Of a DNA stretch of 64,000 nt, positions 33,949-45,495 are shown piece by piece. Origin of the DNA: Mrakia gelida (lineage: Eukaryota > Basidiomycota > Tremellomycetes > Cystofilobasidiales > Mrakiaceae). Both the position numbers and the translations under genes were made by a program. Numbering within the stretch: position 1 is the stretch's first letter; each line of letters begins with the position of its first letter. The stretch covers positions 682,001 to 746,000 of the forward strand of contig BRON01000014.1 of NCBI GenBank assembly GCA_024345305.1. The letters are read 5' to 3'. The notes beneath the pieces are model-generated. The model did no database searches, was not told the origin of the DNA, and saw only the letters and a list, made by a program, of their open reading frames with translations.

Positions 33949-36149
33949 ATGGTCATGGCCACCCCCACCTCCCCTCTCCAACGTCGTCGTTCCTCCCTAT
34001 CTCACGAGATCAAGCCTGATTTCCTTCCTCATTCGCTGCTGATGAAGGGGAGCGTCGGGAGTGCGTTCACGACGGAGGAGAGCTCACAGGAATCGACCTC
34101 GTCCAATGGATCGGGCTCGAGTGTGAGTTGAGACGAGTTTCGCCCTTCTTTGGGGAAGACTTATAGAAGAGCTCAAGCTCAAGCTCAAGCTGACCTCTCC
34201 TTTCGCTTCGTTCGCTCGTTGGTGCAGACCCCCCGTAAAACGTTCACCCTCGGCTCTCGTTCCTCCCAGCTCGCTCTCGTTCAAACGCACATCGTGAGGG
34301 ATGCTCTCCAGGAACTTCATCCGGATTTCGACTTCAAGATCGTTACGATGAACACGGCGGGGGATATCAACCAGTGAGTCGCTCGTCTCTTTGGCTCTGC
34401 GCTGGTGGAGGGATCGGAGGGAGGGAGAGGTCGCACGAGAGGCTCTTCTCTTTTTTTGGAAGGAGAGGGAGGGAGGGAGGGAGCGCCCGTCTTCGTTTTC
34501 GTTGCTCATGGACGAGAGAGGATCGAAGATCTTCCTCGACACCCTCAAAGGCTCAGTAGGACGGGTACACGAGCTCATATGTGGGGGCGACGAGCTGGAA
34601 GGGAAAATGGAAGGGGGAGTGAAGAGCTGAAGGGGAGGGGAGGGGGCTCGAAGCTCAACTCGAACGACGACGAGCCGGCTATCAACCCTCCGTCTTCTTT
34701 CCACCTTATCTACTACCTCCCCTACACTCTCTGGTATACCCTCGAAGCGACTCTACAACTTCGAAGAGCTCAGACTCCTTCGATTAGTTCAAATCCGCTC
34801 CTTCTTCGACCTTCTCCCTCCGGCCAATGCTTTCCCCCCAACTTCTCTCTGTCCCTCTTCTCATAACTCTCGCTCGTCGCTGACTCTTCCTCCTCCTCCT
34901 CTCTCCCCCCCTCCCACCCCCCTCCCCCCACCAGATCCCAAGCTCTCTACCTCCTCCAATCCAAAGCTCTCTGGACCACCGAACTCGAAGCCGCCCTCTC
35001 CTCCCATCAAATCGACCTCATCGTCCACTCCCTCAAAGACATCCCTACCGTCCTCGAACCAGAGTTCGTCATCACCGCTGTTCTCGAGCGCGCAGACCCT
35101 CACGATGCGCTTGTGATGAAGAAGGGACTCGAGGAGAGTTACAAGACGTTGGAGGATTTGCCGGAGGGGAGTGTCGTTGGGACGAGTTCGGTGAGGAGGG
35201 TTGCTGGGCTGAGGAGGGATTACCCGAAGTTGAAGTTTATGGATGTGGTGAGTACGAGAAACGATCTTTTTTTTGATCTTGGGAGGTCGGTTGGGAGCTC
35301 TGGGAGTGCATGAGAGCTCGTAGAAGATTTGGGGTTTCGTCGAGCGGCTCGAACGAACGGAGGAGGGAGGAGCGAACGAGAAACGCGAGCTGACCTCTTC
35401 CCTCTCCCTCCCTCCCTCCCTCTTCTCTCCTCGTCTCCTCCAGCGTGGTAACCTGTACGTTCTCACCTCTCTCTCTCTCCCTCCCTTTTCTCCACCTCCC
35501 CTCTTTCCTTCCTAACCCTCTCCCCTCCTTCTCTTCCTCCCACAGCAACACCCGCCTCACCAAACTCGACGCCCCAACCTCCCCCTTCACCTGCCTCATC
35601 CTCGCCCACGCCGGTCTCCACCGCATCAACCTAGGCCACCGCTCCACCTCCCTCATCCCCCCACCCTACGCCGTCGGCCAAGGAGCCCTAGGAGTCGAAG
35701 TCCGTTCCTCAGACACCCAAACTCGCGCCCTATGCTCCGGTCTAGGTCACTACCAAACCCTCTGGGCAACAGCATCTGAACGAGCCTTACTCCGCCTCCT
35801 GGAAGGAGGTTGCTCCGTCCCCGTCGCTGTCACGAGTCACTTCGAGGAAGGCGAGGGGTTCAGCAAAGCGGAGGGGAGGGGGAAGCTCAGTTTGATGGGG
35901 AGGGTGACTAGTTTGGGAGGGGAGGAACAGGTGGAGTTTGAGGTGAGGGAGAGGGAGGTGGGCAGTTTTGAGGAGGCGGAGGAGCTTGGGTTGGAGGTTG
36001 CGAGGGGACTGTTGGAGCAGGGGGCGGGGAGGATTCTGAAGCAGATTGCGGATCACAAGAATGCGAAGGGGACGGTGAGGAAGGACGATGTGCTCAGTCC
36101 TGGCGCGACTTTCTCGGACCTCGCTGCTTGTCCGGGGATGTCGATTTAG
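33949..36149 (+). CDS. HEM3: Porphobilinogen deaminase, tandem copy 2
   Basis: Second hydroxymethylbilane synthase, same exon plan as copy 1: 33949-34122, 34228-34373, 34935-35247, 35444-35454, 35546-36149; 415 aa, or 413 from the ATG at 33955, which better matches the copy-1 start. All family motifs are intact, including the canonical VHSLKDIPT, GTSSVRRVAGLRRDYP, RGNLNTRL and the cofactor Cys in EGGCSVPVAV. The 11-nt exon 4 and all intron phases are conserved. Divergence from copy 1 is concentrated in the N-terminal linker, in scattered substitutions (INLGHR for IDLGHR) and at the end (GMSI for GLSEVF). Intron 2 is 561 nt. No nonsense or frameshift seen, so both copies look functional. Confidence 0.93.
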
Positions 36150-36484
36150 TTGGCGTTTTCTTCTTTATCTACTGTAGAGGTTGACCTGTTACCAGTTCAG
36201 CTTCTCTTCGTTCTTTGTTTCGTCCTCAGCGACGGTTGTAACTCCTTCGGACGCGTCTTCGTTTTTTTTCTTCCTTCCCTCTCAGTTCGTTTCCTTCCTT
36301 GCTTGGCTTCCGCTGCTCGCTTAGTGTACTTGTACCTCTACGCACTCACTCATCTACTTTCTTCTACTCTGCATACGATTTTAGACTTCTTTCTATCGCA
36401 TTCGAGCTTTCTTTCGTTCGTCCTCGTCGAGCGAAACCCATGCAAGATCAACCAAAAACACGAGACTATAGCTGAGCGAGACGG
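36150..36484. other. Intergenic, tail-to-tail
   Basis: Convergent spacer between HEM3 copy 2 and UBC1; GACGCGTC near 36251. No gene seen. Confidence 0.5.
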
Positions 36485-38607
36485 CTACTTCAGCAGTTCC
36501 TCCACCACGCGATCGTCGGATATCGTGCGGACGTTGTTCCTGCGTCGAGCGAAGACGAGAGCGGGAGGAAGAGGTCAGCGACGCGTCGAACGAACGAAGC
36601 AAACGAGAACGAGGGAAGATAGAGAAGGAGGGAGAACGGATGGATGAGAGGACGCACCCTCGATAGTTCAGTCGCCGCAGGGTGTCGATCTGATGGGAGG
36701 TGACGAGAGGCAGGAGGGGGAGAAAGGGAAGAGGTGTGAGCGAGGACGAGACGCGACGACGCGAGGAGCGGAGGAAAAAGAAGAGAGGACGAACGATCTG
36801 CATCCTGTCGAATCCCATCTACGAAGCGCACGACAGAAAGAAGACGAATCAGCTCGAGCCTTCGAGGTAATAGAGCATTCTCCGACACTCTCCTCGCCTC
36901 CTCGTCCGAGAAACGAAAGGCGATCCTCGAAACGAAACGTTTCCAGCACTCACATTCTCAAACTTCGCCACTTCAGCCTTATCCAGCCCCGCCAGAGCAA
37001 TGGCATCATCCCCTTTCTCCTTCTTCCCACCAGCGACGAACCCCGTAGCTCCTCCGACTCCTCCAGCCGCGGTGGGAGCTCCAGCGTAGGCTTGAGCCCA
37101 GTAGCGAGCGGTCGAGTTGAAGGATTCGCGAGAGGTCAGGTAGTGTTTGGCGACTGGCGACGAGGAACGAAAAAAGTAAGTCAGAAAACGTCTCGACAAG
37201 ATGGAGAGGGATGTGTGGTGAAAGGAAGAGCGAGAAGTCGGAGGGAGGGACGTGAGACGCGAAACGAAAGCAAAGACGAACCTTCAGCGTCTTGAGGATC
37301 GGAGGGTTCGGGACTGCAGAGGAGGGATTGAAGACTGATGAGGGTTGATTTGAGGGTGAGGACTGGGGACCATTGATCTGAAGGAGGACGAGAGATCGAA
37401 GATCAGCGTTCGTTCGTTCGGGACGAGAGTTTCGACGACGTCGAACGAACCTTTGAGAATGTCGAGGCCTGGAGAGACGAGACGAAAGGGTCAGCTTCTG
37501 AGTGGAGGTATGAGAGGGTAGGCGAGGAGGGGAAGAGACGAACAGATGGCTCCCTGATGAGGTTGAGAAAGCGGAAGAAAGGTCAGGTTCGTGCGAGTCC
37601 GCGGAGACGGGGGAAGAGAGGGAGGACGAACACTTTGCGACGAGACGTTGGGGTCTGTAGGAGCGGAAAGGACGAAAGTCAGCCTTAATATGTACGAGAG
37701 CCATTCGCAAGGCCAGGGGAGTGGTCCGACGAACGGTAGAGCTTGCTGTTGAGATCGGCAAAGGAAGGAGAGGTCGAAGGTGAGCTCGAGCGGAGGGAGG
37801 AGAGGAGATCGAGGAGAAGGACGAGACGAACGTGATGAACTTCATCTTGACGGGCTGGAAAGGGTACTGTAGAGGAGAAGAAGAGGAGATCAGGTCAGCT
37901 CTGGGAAGTGTAGAAACGAGGAGGGCTGAGACGAACTTGATCTGGGATGAGAATGTCCTTAGCTCGAACGCAAGACAGAAGGCGAAGGTCAGCTTGGAGA
38001 AATCGTTTGCCCTTTTCGAGCAGGGATGAGTACTCACAACTTCAAAGTGACCTCCCTCGTATGGTGTCTCGGTCTGAGAAAGAGGGAAAGAGGAGAGGAT
38101 GAGCTTGGGAGGGATACGAGGAGGAGGTGGATCGAGTGAGCTCACGGGGCCGGGGAAGCTACCGAGCAGGTGGTAAGGAGAATCGTCTGGAGATAAGAGT
38201 GGGATGGAATCAGAGCCAGCTCGGAGGAGCATCTACCGAGCGAACAGAGAAGCAACTGACCGACCACTGAAGAGCAAGGGAGAGAGGAAGAGGTGTGGAA
38301 ACGTGTCAGCTCGATTCCTCCTTCCCCTTCCTTCCCTCTCGCCCCATCTCTGTCTCCTTCCATCCGTACGAGCGAGCTGCCAGATCAAGGCGAGTTTTCC
38401 AAACCGAAGAAAGGGTGTATGCACTCACTCTGAACCTTGATCAGCGACTCCTTGTCCCTCTGGCAGTCTACAAGCAAGCAGAAGAAAGAAGCGTTCAGCT
38501 TCGATCCATCCGTCCACAGCAAGCTCGCGAGACCATCCTTCCCTCCTCCGAAGCGGGAACTAACCGAATATTTCCTTGGTGATTCTTCGGAGACGAGCTT
38601 CAGACAT
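36485..38607 (-). CDS. UBC1: E2 ubiquitin-conjugating enzyme with UBA domain (UBC1/UBE2K type)
   Basis: Class-II E2 that extends Lys48 ubiquitin chains. Sixteen exons: 38607-38565, 38467-38429, 38266-38261, 38186-38146, 38073-38038, 37957-37937, 37866-37832, 37745-37735, 37654-37632, 37553-37544, 37468-37451, 37377-37282, 37153-36954, 36818-36795, 36689-36658, 36539-36485. Every junction restores the E2 sequence: [27 protein letters not shown], the active-site Cys in [35 protein letters not shown] Gly/Ala linker leads to the UBA domain [17 protein letters not shown]...VVEELLK. Exon 3 is 6 nt (TGGTCG); others are 10, 11 and 18 nt. Many donors are GTTCGT. Confidence 0.92.
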
Positions 38608-38963
38608 GATGGAAGAGAGACGAAGGAAGTGGAAAAGGGGGGGAAGAAGCTGGGGGAGGGAGAAGATGAGCGGTGGGAGGAGCGAGACGTCGAAAGGCGA
38701 GCTCAACCTCTTGTCGCTCTTCGGACCGTGACGACCAGCTTCGATTTGAGCAATTTCTTCAAGTTTACTCCAACGACCTCCTTCGAGTACCGAGTGCATC
38801 CGTGTCAGTCGAGTCTCGATTTCATCAAGGTTGGGAACGTCGAGGAGACAAAGGGATGACGAGCTCGTCCTTCCGCTCCTCCTCCTCCTCCTCCTCCCTT
38901 CGTCCAGTCTCTCGCCTACCCTCGGATCCCTCGTAGCAGCGTCTAGCCAGCATCATCGCAGGC
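38608..38963. promoter_or_regulatory. Shared promoter region UBC1 / F-box gene
   Basis: 356 bp between divergent start codons. No gene and no distinct motif recognised. Confidence 0.5.
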
Positions 38964-40015
38964 ATGTCTCAGGTACGTAAATGGGTCGGCATCTCCCTTC
39001 TCTTCCTCCTCGCTGACCCTCGTTCGCTGCATCTCTCGACAGATCGCTCTGCCTCCTCCTTCGACTCGTCGACCTCCCCGCTCCCTTCCATGGGATGTTC
39101 TCCTTCTCGTCTTCCAACAATCAAGTCCCTCAGCACTCGCAGCACTCGGAGGAGTCAGCCTCGACTTCTTGACTTCTACAGCCCCACTTCTCTACCGAGA
39201 GGTCGAGGTCAAGACGATCGAGCAGCTCGAGCAGTTGTTTTGCGAGAGGCTCGTCTTCGGCAGAAGGACGAAGGTTTGCATCTCACGCTCTGTACATGTG
39301 ACAGCAGCCCCTTGTATCCACGCTCTGACACCCGGTATCTCTCTCTCTCTCTATCTTACCATAGAACTCCATGGCCCAGTCCCGAGTTCATCATCTGCTC
39401 GACCTTTCGCAGATCGACAACCTCTCCCTCAACTTCGCCTTCCTTTCCTCCCAACCCGACGCTCTCCGTGTCTCTTCCTCAAGACTCTCCTTCAAGCTCA
39501 TCAGCCTCAACGTCCTACAACTCTCGGTCCAACACCTGCACAACTTCGTCGCCGAGCTCGTCTACACCTACCTCTTCCCTCTCCTCAATCCGGTCACACT
39601 CGAAATGGAAGGGAAAGGACGGCCGTACGCGTACTATCCTTGGATCTCCCTCGGAAACACACCTGTACTCACGGGATGGAGTCGACTCGAGGGACTGGAC
39701 CTTAAAGAGGTCCTTACCTTCCATTATTGGCCAGACAGGCTTGCTGCCCTCCCTCCTCCCTCCCTCCATCGTCGACGAACGGTTCGGATCCATCTCGCCT
39801 CTGTTCTGTGCAGGCAACGCCCTGAGGTACATGACATTCTGGAGTACATGCTCGAGGAGTTCTTCTCCGCTGTTGTTCAGTTGAACCAGATGCAGGAAGG
39901 ATCGATGGTTCTCGTCGTCGAGTCAGAGGAGGAGAGGAACGAGGCCGAGGCTGCTGTCGCGAGCATTGCGGACGAGACGAGGAGATCGAAGTTCTCTGTT
40001 GTGTTGGAAAACTAG
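38964..40015 (+). CDS. F-box protein
   Basis: Likely substrate adaptor of an SCF ubiquitin ligase; target unknown. Three exons: 38964-38972 (MSQ only), 39043-39273, 39365-40015. The F-box-like helix set is in exon 2: RSLPWDVLLLVFQQSSPSAL, AALGGVSLDFLTSTAPLLYR, then EVEVKTIEQLEQLF, the usual F-box-plus-strand start of fungal members. The C-terminal two-thirds has no repeats I recognise; it ends ADETRRSKFSVVLEN. No signal peptide or membrane segment. About 296 aa. Assignment rests on the LP-W-x-L-L-V-F core, which is diagnostic but short. Confidence 0.72.
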
Positions 40016-41443
40016 GGTGAGCACTCAATCCCTCCTCCGCCTAGGCTTTCGCTCACTCTGACTCTTCTCGTCGCTTGTCTTTGGTCTTCCAATCTTCGAC
40101 GCGTCGCCTGCTCCCCTACCTTCCATCGCCCATCTCCTCCGTCCCGTCACTTCAGTCCTCCGCCTTGCCATCATTCCCTCAACACTCCACCTCCTCTTCT
40201 AATCCCATTGCTCATCGCACTCCTCGATCAATCCCACACCCTCGGATCCTCGTCCTCCTCGTCCTCGTTCAGTCCTCGACGACACGTCGACCTGCCTCGT
40301 CCCTTCGACTTCGAACGACATCACGAGGTCTCCTTTGTTCTCCCGGTAGCTTTTGTGAGTCTCACCTCTGCATCGAACCTTTGTTCACCATCTCTGGAAG
40401 GAGAAGGTAGGAGGAACAGCAGCTCGTGAAACGAAACTGACCTCGCATCGTCGTGTTCTTCGTCTTCACCCTTCGCAGTCTTCGTATTTTCGCTGATTAC
40501 ATGCGTCCTCTCACCTCTATCTCTTTCTCCGAAGCTCTCAACCTTCCCGCTAAACCGATCTTACGCTCTGCCTCGGATCTTTCATCGTCGTCATAGTCCA
40601 GCACTCGTTTGCGTTTCTCGACGCGTCGGACGAAGGAACTCGTATTCGACCTTACGTTCGCTCGTTGAGCCTGAGAAGGTCAGCGGCATGCGTCACCTTC
40701 TGCTGTTCTCGGTCCAGGAGAGTCGGTGAGTACCTCTCTCCCCATCTTCGACCGAGAGAGCGTCTCAAAACTGACTTCGACGCGTTGGCTCTTTGTTTCC
40801 AGCGATGTCTCCCGGATCCTCGCTCGACTCGTTGTCCTCTTTATCCTTCGTATTCCAATCGGTAGTTCACGAAATGCGTCCATCGCTACTCGTCGAGTCT
40901 CGTCCTTCCTCTATGTATACCACTTTTTGGCCTTCTCCTCCCCCTTCACGAGCCCAGGCTCAGAGCTGCTCAGAGCCAACTCAACGTTGTTCGCGCTCTA
41001 GGTTTCAGTCCATCTCCGTCTCCTTTCCCGCTTCGCCGAAGCTGGGCTCATTGATTGATTCGTTTGACAGCTGGTCGAACACTGCATACAAAGGGAGAGT
41101 CGGTGAGGAAGGAATCGGAAGGTCGAAAGTGAATTTTCGAAGAACGGGACGACGAACTCTCTGTCGAGCGCCGACGAGGTTTTTGTTTATAGCACGCACA
41201 CAAGACATCTTCTCAACCTGAACCTCAACCTCGACCCTCCTCGCACACCCTCTCCCTCCCTTTCCTCATCCCTCATCAAATCCTTCACGAAATCGCGGTC
41301 TTCCAGCAGCCACGAAATCCTCATCTCCTCTTCTCGACTGAACGTCGAGCTCACCTTCTTCGATCCTCCCTCTCGCCTACCACACCAACCTCCCACTCCT
41401 CTTCCGTCTTCTCGCACTCGCTCCCGTCCACCAGCTCACCAGG
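40016..41443. other. Spacer with exon-like fragments, unresolved
   Basis: No complete gene. Two plus-strand stretches look exon-like. One is near 40488-40595, after a CTGAC...CAG, reading FADYMRPLTSISFSEALNL. The other is near 40660-40860, joined by a GTGAG donor and reading VEPEKVSGMRHLLLFSVQE then DVSRILARLVVLFILRI. I could not find a start, further exons or a family. They could be 3'-UTR introns of the F-box gene or a missed gene. GACGCGTC near 40098 and 40620. Confidence 0.3.
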
Positions 41444-42467
41444 ATGACCATTTCAACACTCTCGAAACCCATAGAAACTCCCAAAAGGTCGCAAAGCTCG
41501 AGGGCGGGAGCGAGGGAGGAGGAACAAAACGAGATGAGATCGTCGCCGCCTTGGAGGTACCAGCGCGAGAAGCTCATCGAGCTAGCACCTTACTTCTGGG
41601 GCAGAGAAGAGTACTCAGACTGCACATTCATCAGTGAGTTTCGAGCTTCTTCAACGTCCCTGTGAGACTGAGAAAGCGCGAACGAGCGTCGGCGCCAATG
41701 ACCTCGACGTGAGTCGCTGAACTCTCTGCGTTTCCTCTGACAGTCCTCCACCCCTCGGAGAAGGAGACAACCTACCACCTACATCTCGGATACGTCGCTT
41801 CGCAGAGCTCGGTTCTTCTGGTGAGCTCAAGGGATTTGCTTCCTTGCTCTCCGTTGTTTGAGAAAGACATCGAACGAGCGCGTCAACGAAGCTGACCTCC
41901 CTTTGTTCCTTTGTTCTCCTCTCAGAACGCGTTTCTGGGCGTCTCCTCTCCTTCAACTCCATCTCCGACGTCATCGAACTATACCTCCGTACCTCCTTCT
42001 CCCCCTCCTTCACCAAATTTTCCTCCACAAGGGGCTCAACGCGACCTCAGCTGCGAAACCCCAACCCTCGCTCTTCGATTACCGGATCCAACCTCCTTCG
42101 ACCTCATCCTCCACTTCCTCTACTGGGGCGACGCATTTACGGTCGAAGGCGCTCTCGACGAAGGAGAAGTATGCTCGGAAGGGCTGATACGAAACATCAA
42201 CGTGAGTCGTCGTTCTTGCTCGATGCGACGCGTCTCTTTTCGAAACGTCCTCAGTCGTCTGATTGCATGAGGCTGACTGGTCTCTTCTTCTAATCTTTCG
42301 ATTTGCTGCAGGCTCTGAGCATCGGATACCCTCTCAAGGCCGTCGTCGGAAACTGGTGGACGAAGAACCAATTGAGCTCGTCGACGACGCGTCCCTCGTC
42401 TCCTCGGCGAATTCGACTCCTCACTCCTCCTTCCTCGGACTACGACTCCGAGCCAGAAACACCATAG
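41444..42467 (+). CDS. BTB/POZ-like domain protein
   Basis: Probable BTB-fold protein, possibly a cullin-3 adaptor. Four exons: 41444-41633, 41744-41820, 41926-42201, 42312-42467; about 232 aa. The BTB-like core is the YSDCTFI strand, LHPSEKETTYHLHLGYVASQ and SSVLLNAFLG, and after a Ser/Pro insert SFDLILHFLYWGDAF. This follows the strand-helix order of POZ domains (D-V-x-F, H-x-x-x-L-x-x-x-S-x-x-F). The end is a disordered Ser/Pro tail. The exon-4 coding sequence includes a GACGCGTC. Assignment is from pattern only; a domain search would confirm it. Confidence 0.65.
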
Positions 42468-42587
42468 ACTTTGGACCATCTTTGCCTACGCTTTTCCGTC
42501 TTGAACCTTGCGTTAATCTCTCTCCTCATCGTGACCCGTCGGCTTTGTTTCGCGTCGTTCGAGCTTGCCAGTTCTCCTCGCTTCTTG

Positions 42588-42780
42588 CATTCTTTCTCCT
42601 TAGCTTTAGACCATTGCACACGACTCAGTTCATAAAGGTCCAACGACTAGTTTAAAGCAGAAGAGGTAGAGCTCGATTGCCTCGTGTCAAATCTATGAAC
42701 GAAGGCACGACGCGACGCGACGAGTTCGGATCACTGCGCGACGCACTGGCCCGGGAAAGAAAGAATCCTCGGAGGCACGA
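42588..42780. repeat. Duplicated 3' flank, unit A
   Basis: This segment matches 45373-45540 (unit B). Shared stretches include GCATTCTTTCTCCTTA, CAACGACTAG and CGAAGGCACGACGCGACGCG, running into the Cpl1-like last exon. Same orientation, about 2.8 kb apart, on either side of the short-chain dehydrogenase gene. Confidence 0.7.
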
Positions 42781-42963
42781 GTCTTTTGAGAAGGAAGTCA
42801 GTTCGGAAAGGACATCAGCGAAAGAGCAGGAAGAAGAGAAGAAGAAGAAGAAGAAGAAGAAAACGTACCGACGACGCAGATTCCTCCGACGCACGCAACA
42901 TCGCTCGCTCCGGCGATGTCAGAGCAGTCGACTCCAGTTCCTCCGAGGCATCCTCCAAAAGAG
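42731..42963 (-). pseudogene. Cpl1-like C-terminal fragment with shared 3' flank (decayed)
   Basis: Last two exon blocks of a Cpl1-like gene: 42963-42869 (95 nt) and 42782-42731 (52 nt instead of 56). The first Cys of the block is Phe (SFGGC for SCGGC), though GTGVDCSDIAGAS is kept. A 4-nt deletion in the last block shifts the frame past the normal stop. The intron between them contains a (GAA)n/(TTC)n tract. The 3' flank, including CGAAGGCACGACGCGACGCG, is nearly identical to that of the copy ending at 45496, so this is a local duplicate of it. No upstream exons are present. Confidence 0.78.
42836..42864. repeat. (GAA)n microsatellite
   Basis: GAA/TTC run in the intron of the decayed Cpl1-like copy (TTC on the coding strand). 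Confidence 0.85.
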
Positions 42964-43303
42964 CTGTAAGAAAAGAGCGAAGAAGAAGAGGGAAGAGTCA
43001 GCGAGGCTTTCTGCTCTCTTCTCTCTGCCGAAGGTCGCTGCGACGCTCCCACCTCGATCTCGGCAGGCCTGAGCCTCGACGGGTCTTTCGCTGCTTACAA
43101 GCTTCGGAGGGACGCTCTCTTCTCCATCAACAACCACCCTCTTCTACTTCATGTACGCATCCCTCACCTCTTCTCCTGGGGAAGCGAGTCCTCGTCGTCG
43201 ATGCGAACGCGAGGCTGGAGTTGACCTCGTTCGTCCTCCCTCCGATCTCTTCAGCTTCCCTCTCGCTCGACACTTCCCCAACTCATTCGACACTCCCCCA
43301 ACA

Positions 43304-44993
43304 ATGAAAGCGGACAACTGGCAAGCTTTTAAAGATCAGCGGAAGACTCTCCCTCGAACTGCCATTGACCTGACTGGCAGAACCGTGATCGTGACGGGAG
43401 GGACGCTCGGGTGAGTGAGCTCGAGCTCGACCTTCCTCTTCGTCTTCCTGGGCCTTCCTGTTGAACGAGAACGAGAACTGACCCTTCTCTTCACCATTCT
43501 GTGTACTCTCCTTCACTTTCTCCAGAGGTCTCGGCTACGAAGCAGCTCTCGTTTTCGCCAAACTCAACCCTGCTCGACTCATCCTCACCGCTCGATCTGT
43601 CGAGTCTGGAAAGACGGCTGTCGAGCAGATCCTTCATCTGACCGGTTACAAGGCTGAGGTTTGGATGTTGGATCTCAACGACCTCAAGAGCGTCGAGGCT
43701 TTCGCTCAGAAGGCGAAGACGGAGCTCGAGAGGCTGGATATCTTCGTGCGTTCGACGCTCCGACGATTGGATGCGAGGCGACGCGTTCGTTTCGTGATTT
43801 CGAGCTCACTGTTTCCCCTTCTCTTCCCTCTCGATCAGCTTTCCAACGCAGGTAGGAAGCTCATTCATATCTCGCTCTCACGCCTTTTCTTCACTGACCA
43901 GAACAAATTTGGTCCGTCTTCGTTCTCGCGAAAAAGGTGTCCAGACGATGCAGCACACGCTCTCCGCCTACGGATACGAATCAACGTTCGTCTCGTCTCT
44001 TACTTGAAACGGCTCGCTTTCCTAAGAACCCTCGCTGACTTACTTCTCTCTTTTCAAACAGCTTCCAAGTCAACAACATCTCGAACTCGCTCCTCTGCCT
44101 CCTCATCCTCCCTCTCCTCGTTCAATCCTCGACGGTCCCTCCTCCCGTCGGATCCAAGACACCCAACTTCACTCCTCATCTGACCATCACCACGAGTGGC
44201 CTCCATTACAATATCGCCGGTCTGCCAGGTCTTGGGCCTGGGGAGGAAGGAAGGACGTTGGAGTTGTTGAGCGAGGAGAAGAGGTTCGCGCGGCAGACCT
44301 ACCCCGAATCGAAAGGTGAGTTCGATCAACCATGCGTTCCTTCTGTTGCCTGAGTTCTCCCTCGTCCGTGTGAGCCGCGAGGAAAGACATCTGCTGACTC
44401 CCAACGCGTCCCTTTCGCTTCCAGCCATCAACATCCTCAACGCGCAAACGCTCGTCGCCCTTCTTCCTCCCACGTCGACTGGCAAGCCTTCCGTTATCAT
44501 CAACACCATCGACCCTGGGTTCTGCCACTCAGGACTCACGAGGAGTGCCACCGGTATGGCGGCCTACTTCTTTGTGTGAGTTCTCTTCGACGAACCAGCG
44601 CGACGTTCGTCTCCGAGTCGCTCGCTCGAGCTGACCTCCCCTTCGTTCCCTTTCTTGGCTCCTCAGTCTCCTCAAGTTCGTTTTCGCTCGAACCACCGAG
44701 GTCGGAGCTCGGAACCTCGTCTACGGATGCCTCACGGAGACGTCGCAGGGAGCGTATATCGGTTCGTGCGAGGAGGCAGAGTGAGTTCATCCCTCCCTCG
44801 TCGCCTTTGATTCGAGACGGAGAGCTGACTCCTCTCTCTCTCTCTCTCTCTCTCTCTTTCCTCTCTTCTTCTTTGTTTTTTTTTTGCACGCAGACCTAGC
44901 GACTTCGTCATCAGTGAAGAGGGACACAAGATCGGTGCCGGGATCTGGGAGGAGATGAAGGCGATCTGGATGAAGGTTGGCGTTCTCGTTTGA
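43304..44993 (+). CDS. Short-chain dehydrogenase/reductase
   Basis: NAD(P)-dependent classical SDR, retinol-dehydrogenase-like; substrate unknown. Eight exons: 43304-43410, 43526-43745, 43839-43851, 43937-43985, 44062-44315, 44425-44575, 44667-44780, 44894-44993, all in phase. Cofactor motif VIVTGGTLGGLGYEAAL (TGxxxGxG-like), LSNAGV (NNAG position), the Asn in FQVNNISN, and the catalytic Tyr-x3-Lys as TYPESKAIN; then IDPGFCHSGL. Exon 3 is 13 nt. Intron 7 holds a (CT)n tract. About 348 aa. The gene sits between two damaged Cpl1-like copies, which suggests it was bracketed by the duplication. Confidence 0.88.
44827..44858. repeat. (CT)n microsatellite
   Basis: Long CT dinucleotide run in intron 7 of the short-chain dehydrogenase, serving as its pyrimidine tract. 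Confidence 0.85.
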
Positions 44994-45495
44994 TCTGTCA
45001 TTTTCGCTTCAACCTCAGTCTCCTCTACATAGTTGATCAGGATGCTGTTCTCATACGGTCAGACACTTCGTGAAAGTTTCTGCCGCGAAAGAGACAGACG
45101 AAGCTCGAGTTTGAAGGATCAGCGAGACCCGAAGTTAGTCGATTACGCGTCGCCTGTCTCGACTCTCGTCTCTCGTCTGTGACCTTGCAGCTATTCGTCT
45201 CCACTCTCTACCCTCTCTCTAGGTGATTCATCTCTCTCTCTGCCCCAGTCTACGTACGTTCTTTTGCCAGGCGACTGAACTGGAAGGGTCAGGAGAAGGG
45301 AACGACTGCGACGCGAGGAGGTGGTCGAGATCGAGGTCGAGGGAAGTCGCTTGTCCTGAATCCCTCTCTCTCGCATTCTTTCTCCTTAACTCTATCGCCA
45401 AAAAACCCAACGACTAGAGCAGGAGGGGTAGACTAGAGGTCGGAAGTCTACGTGACACATCTAGGAACGAAGGCACGACGCGACGCGACGAGTTC
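44994..45495. other. Intergenic; includes duplicated flank unit B (45373-45495)
   Basis: No gene. The right part is the copy of the 3' flank described at 42588-42780. Confidence 0.5.

Noticed and set aside
31095..36149. HEM3 pair as an assembly duplicate
   Set aside because: Copies differ throughout exons and have introns of different length, so they are distinct loci.
38880..38900. Short CTC repeat as a possible array
   Set aside because: Plain microsatellite; no spacer-repeat pattern of a CRISPR array.
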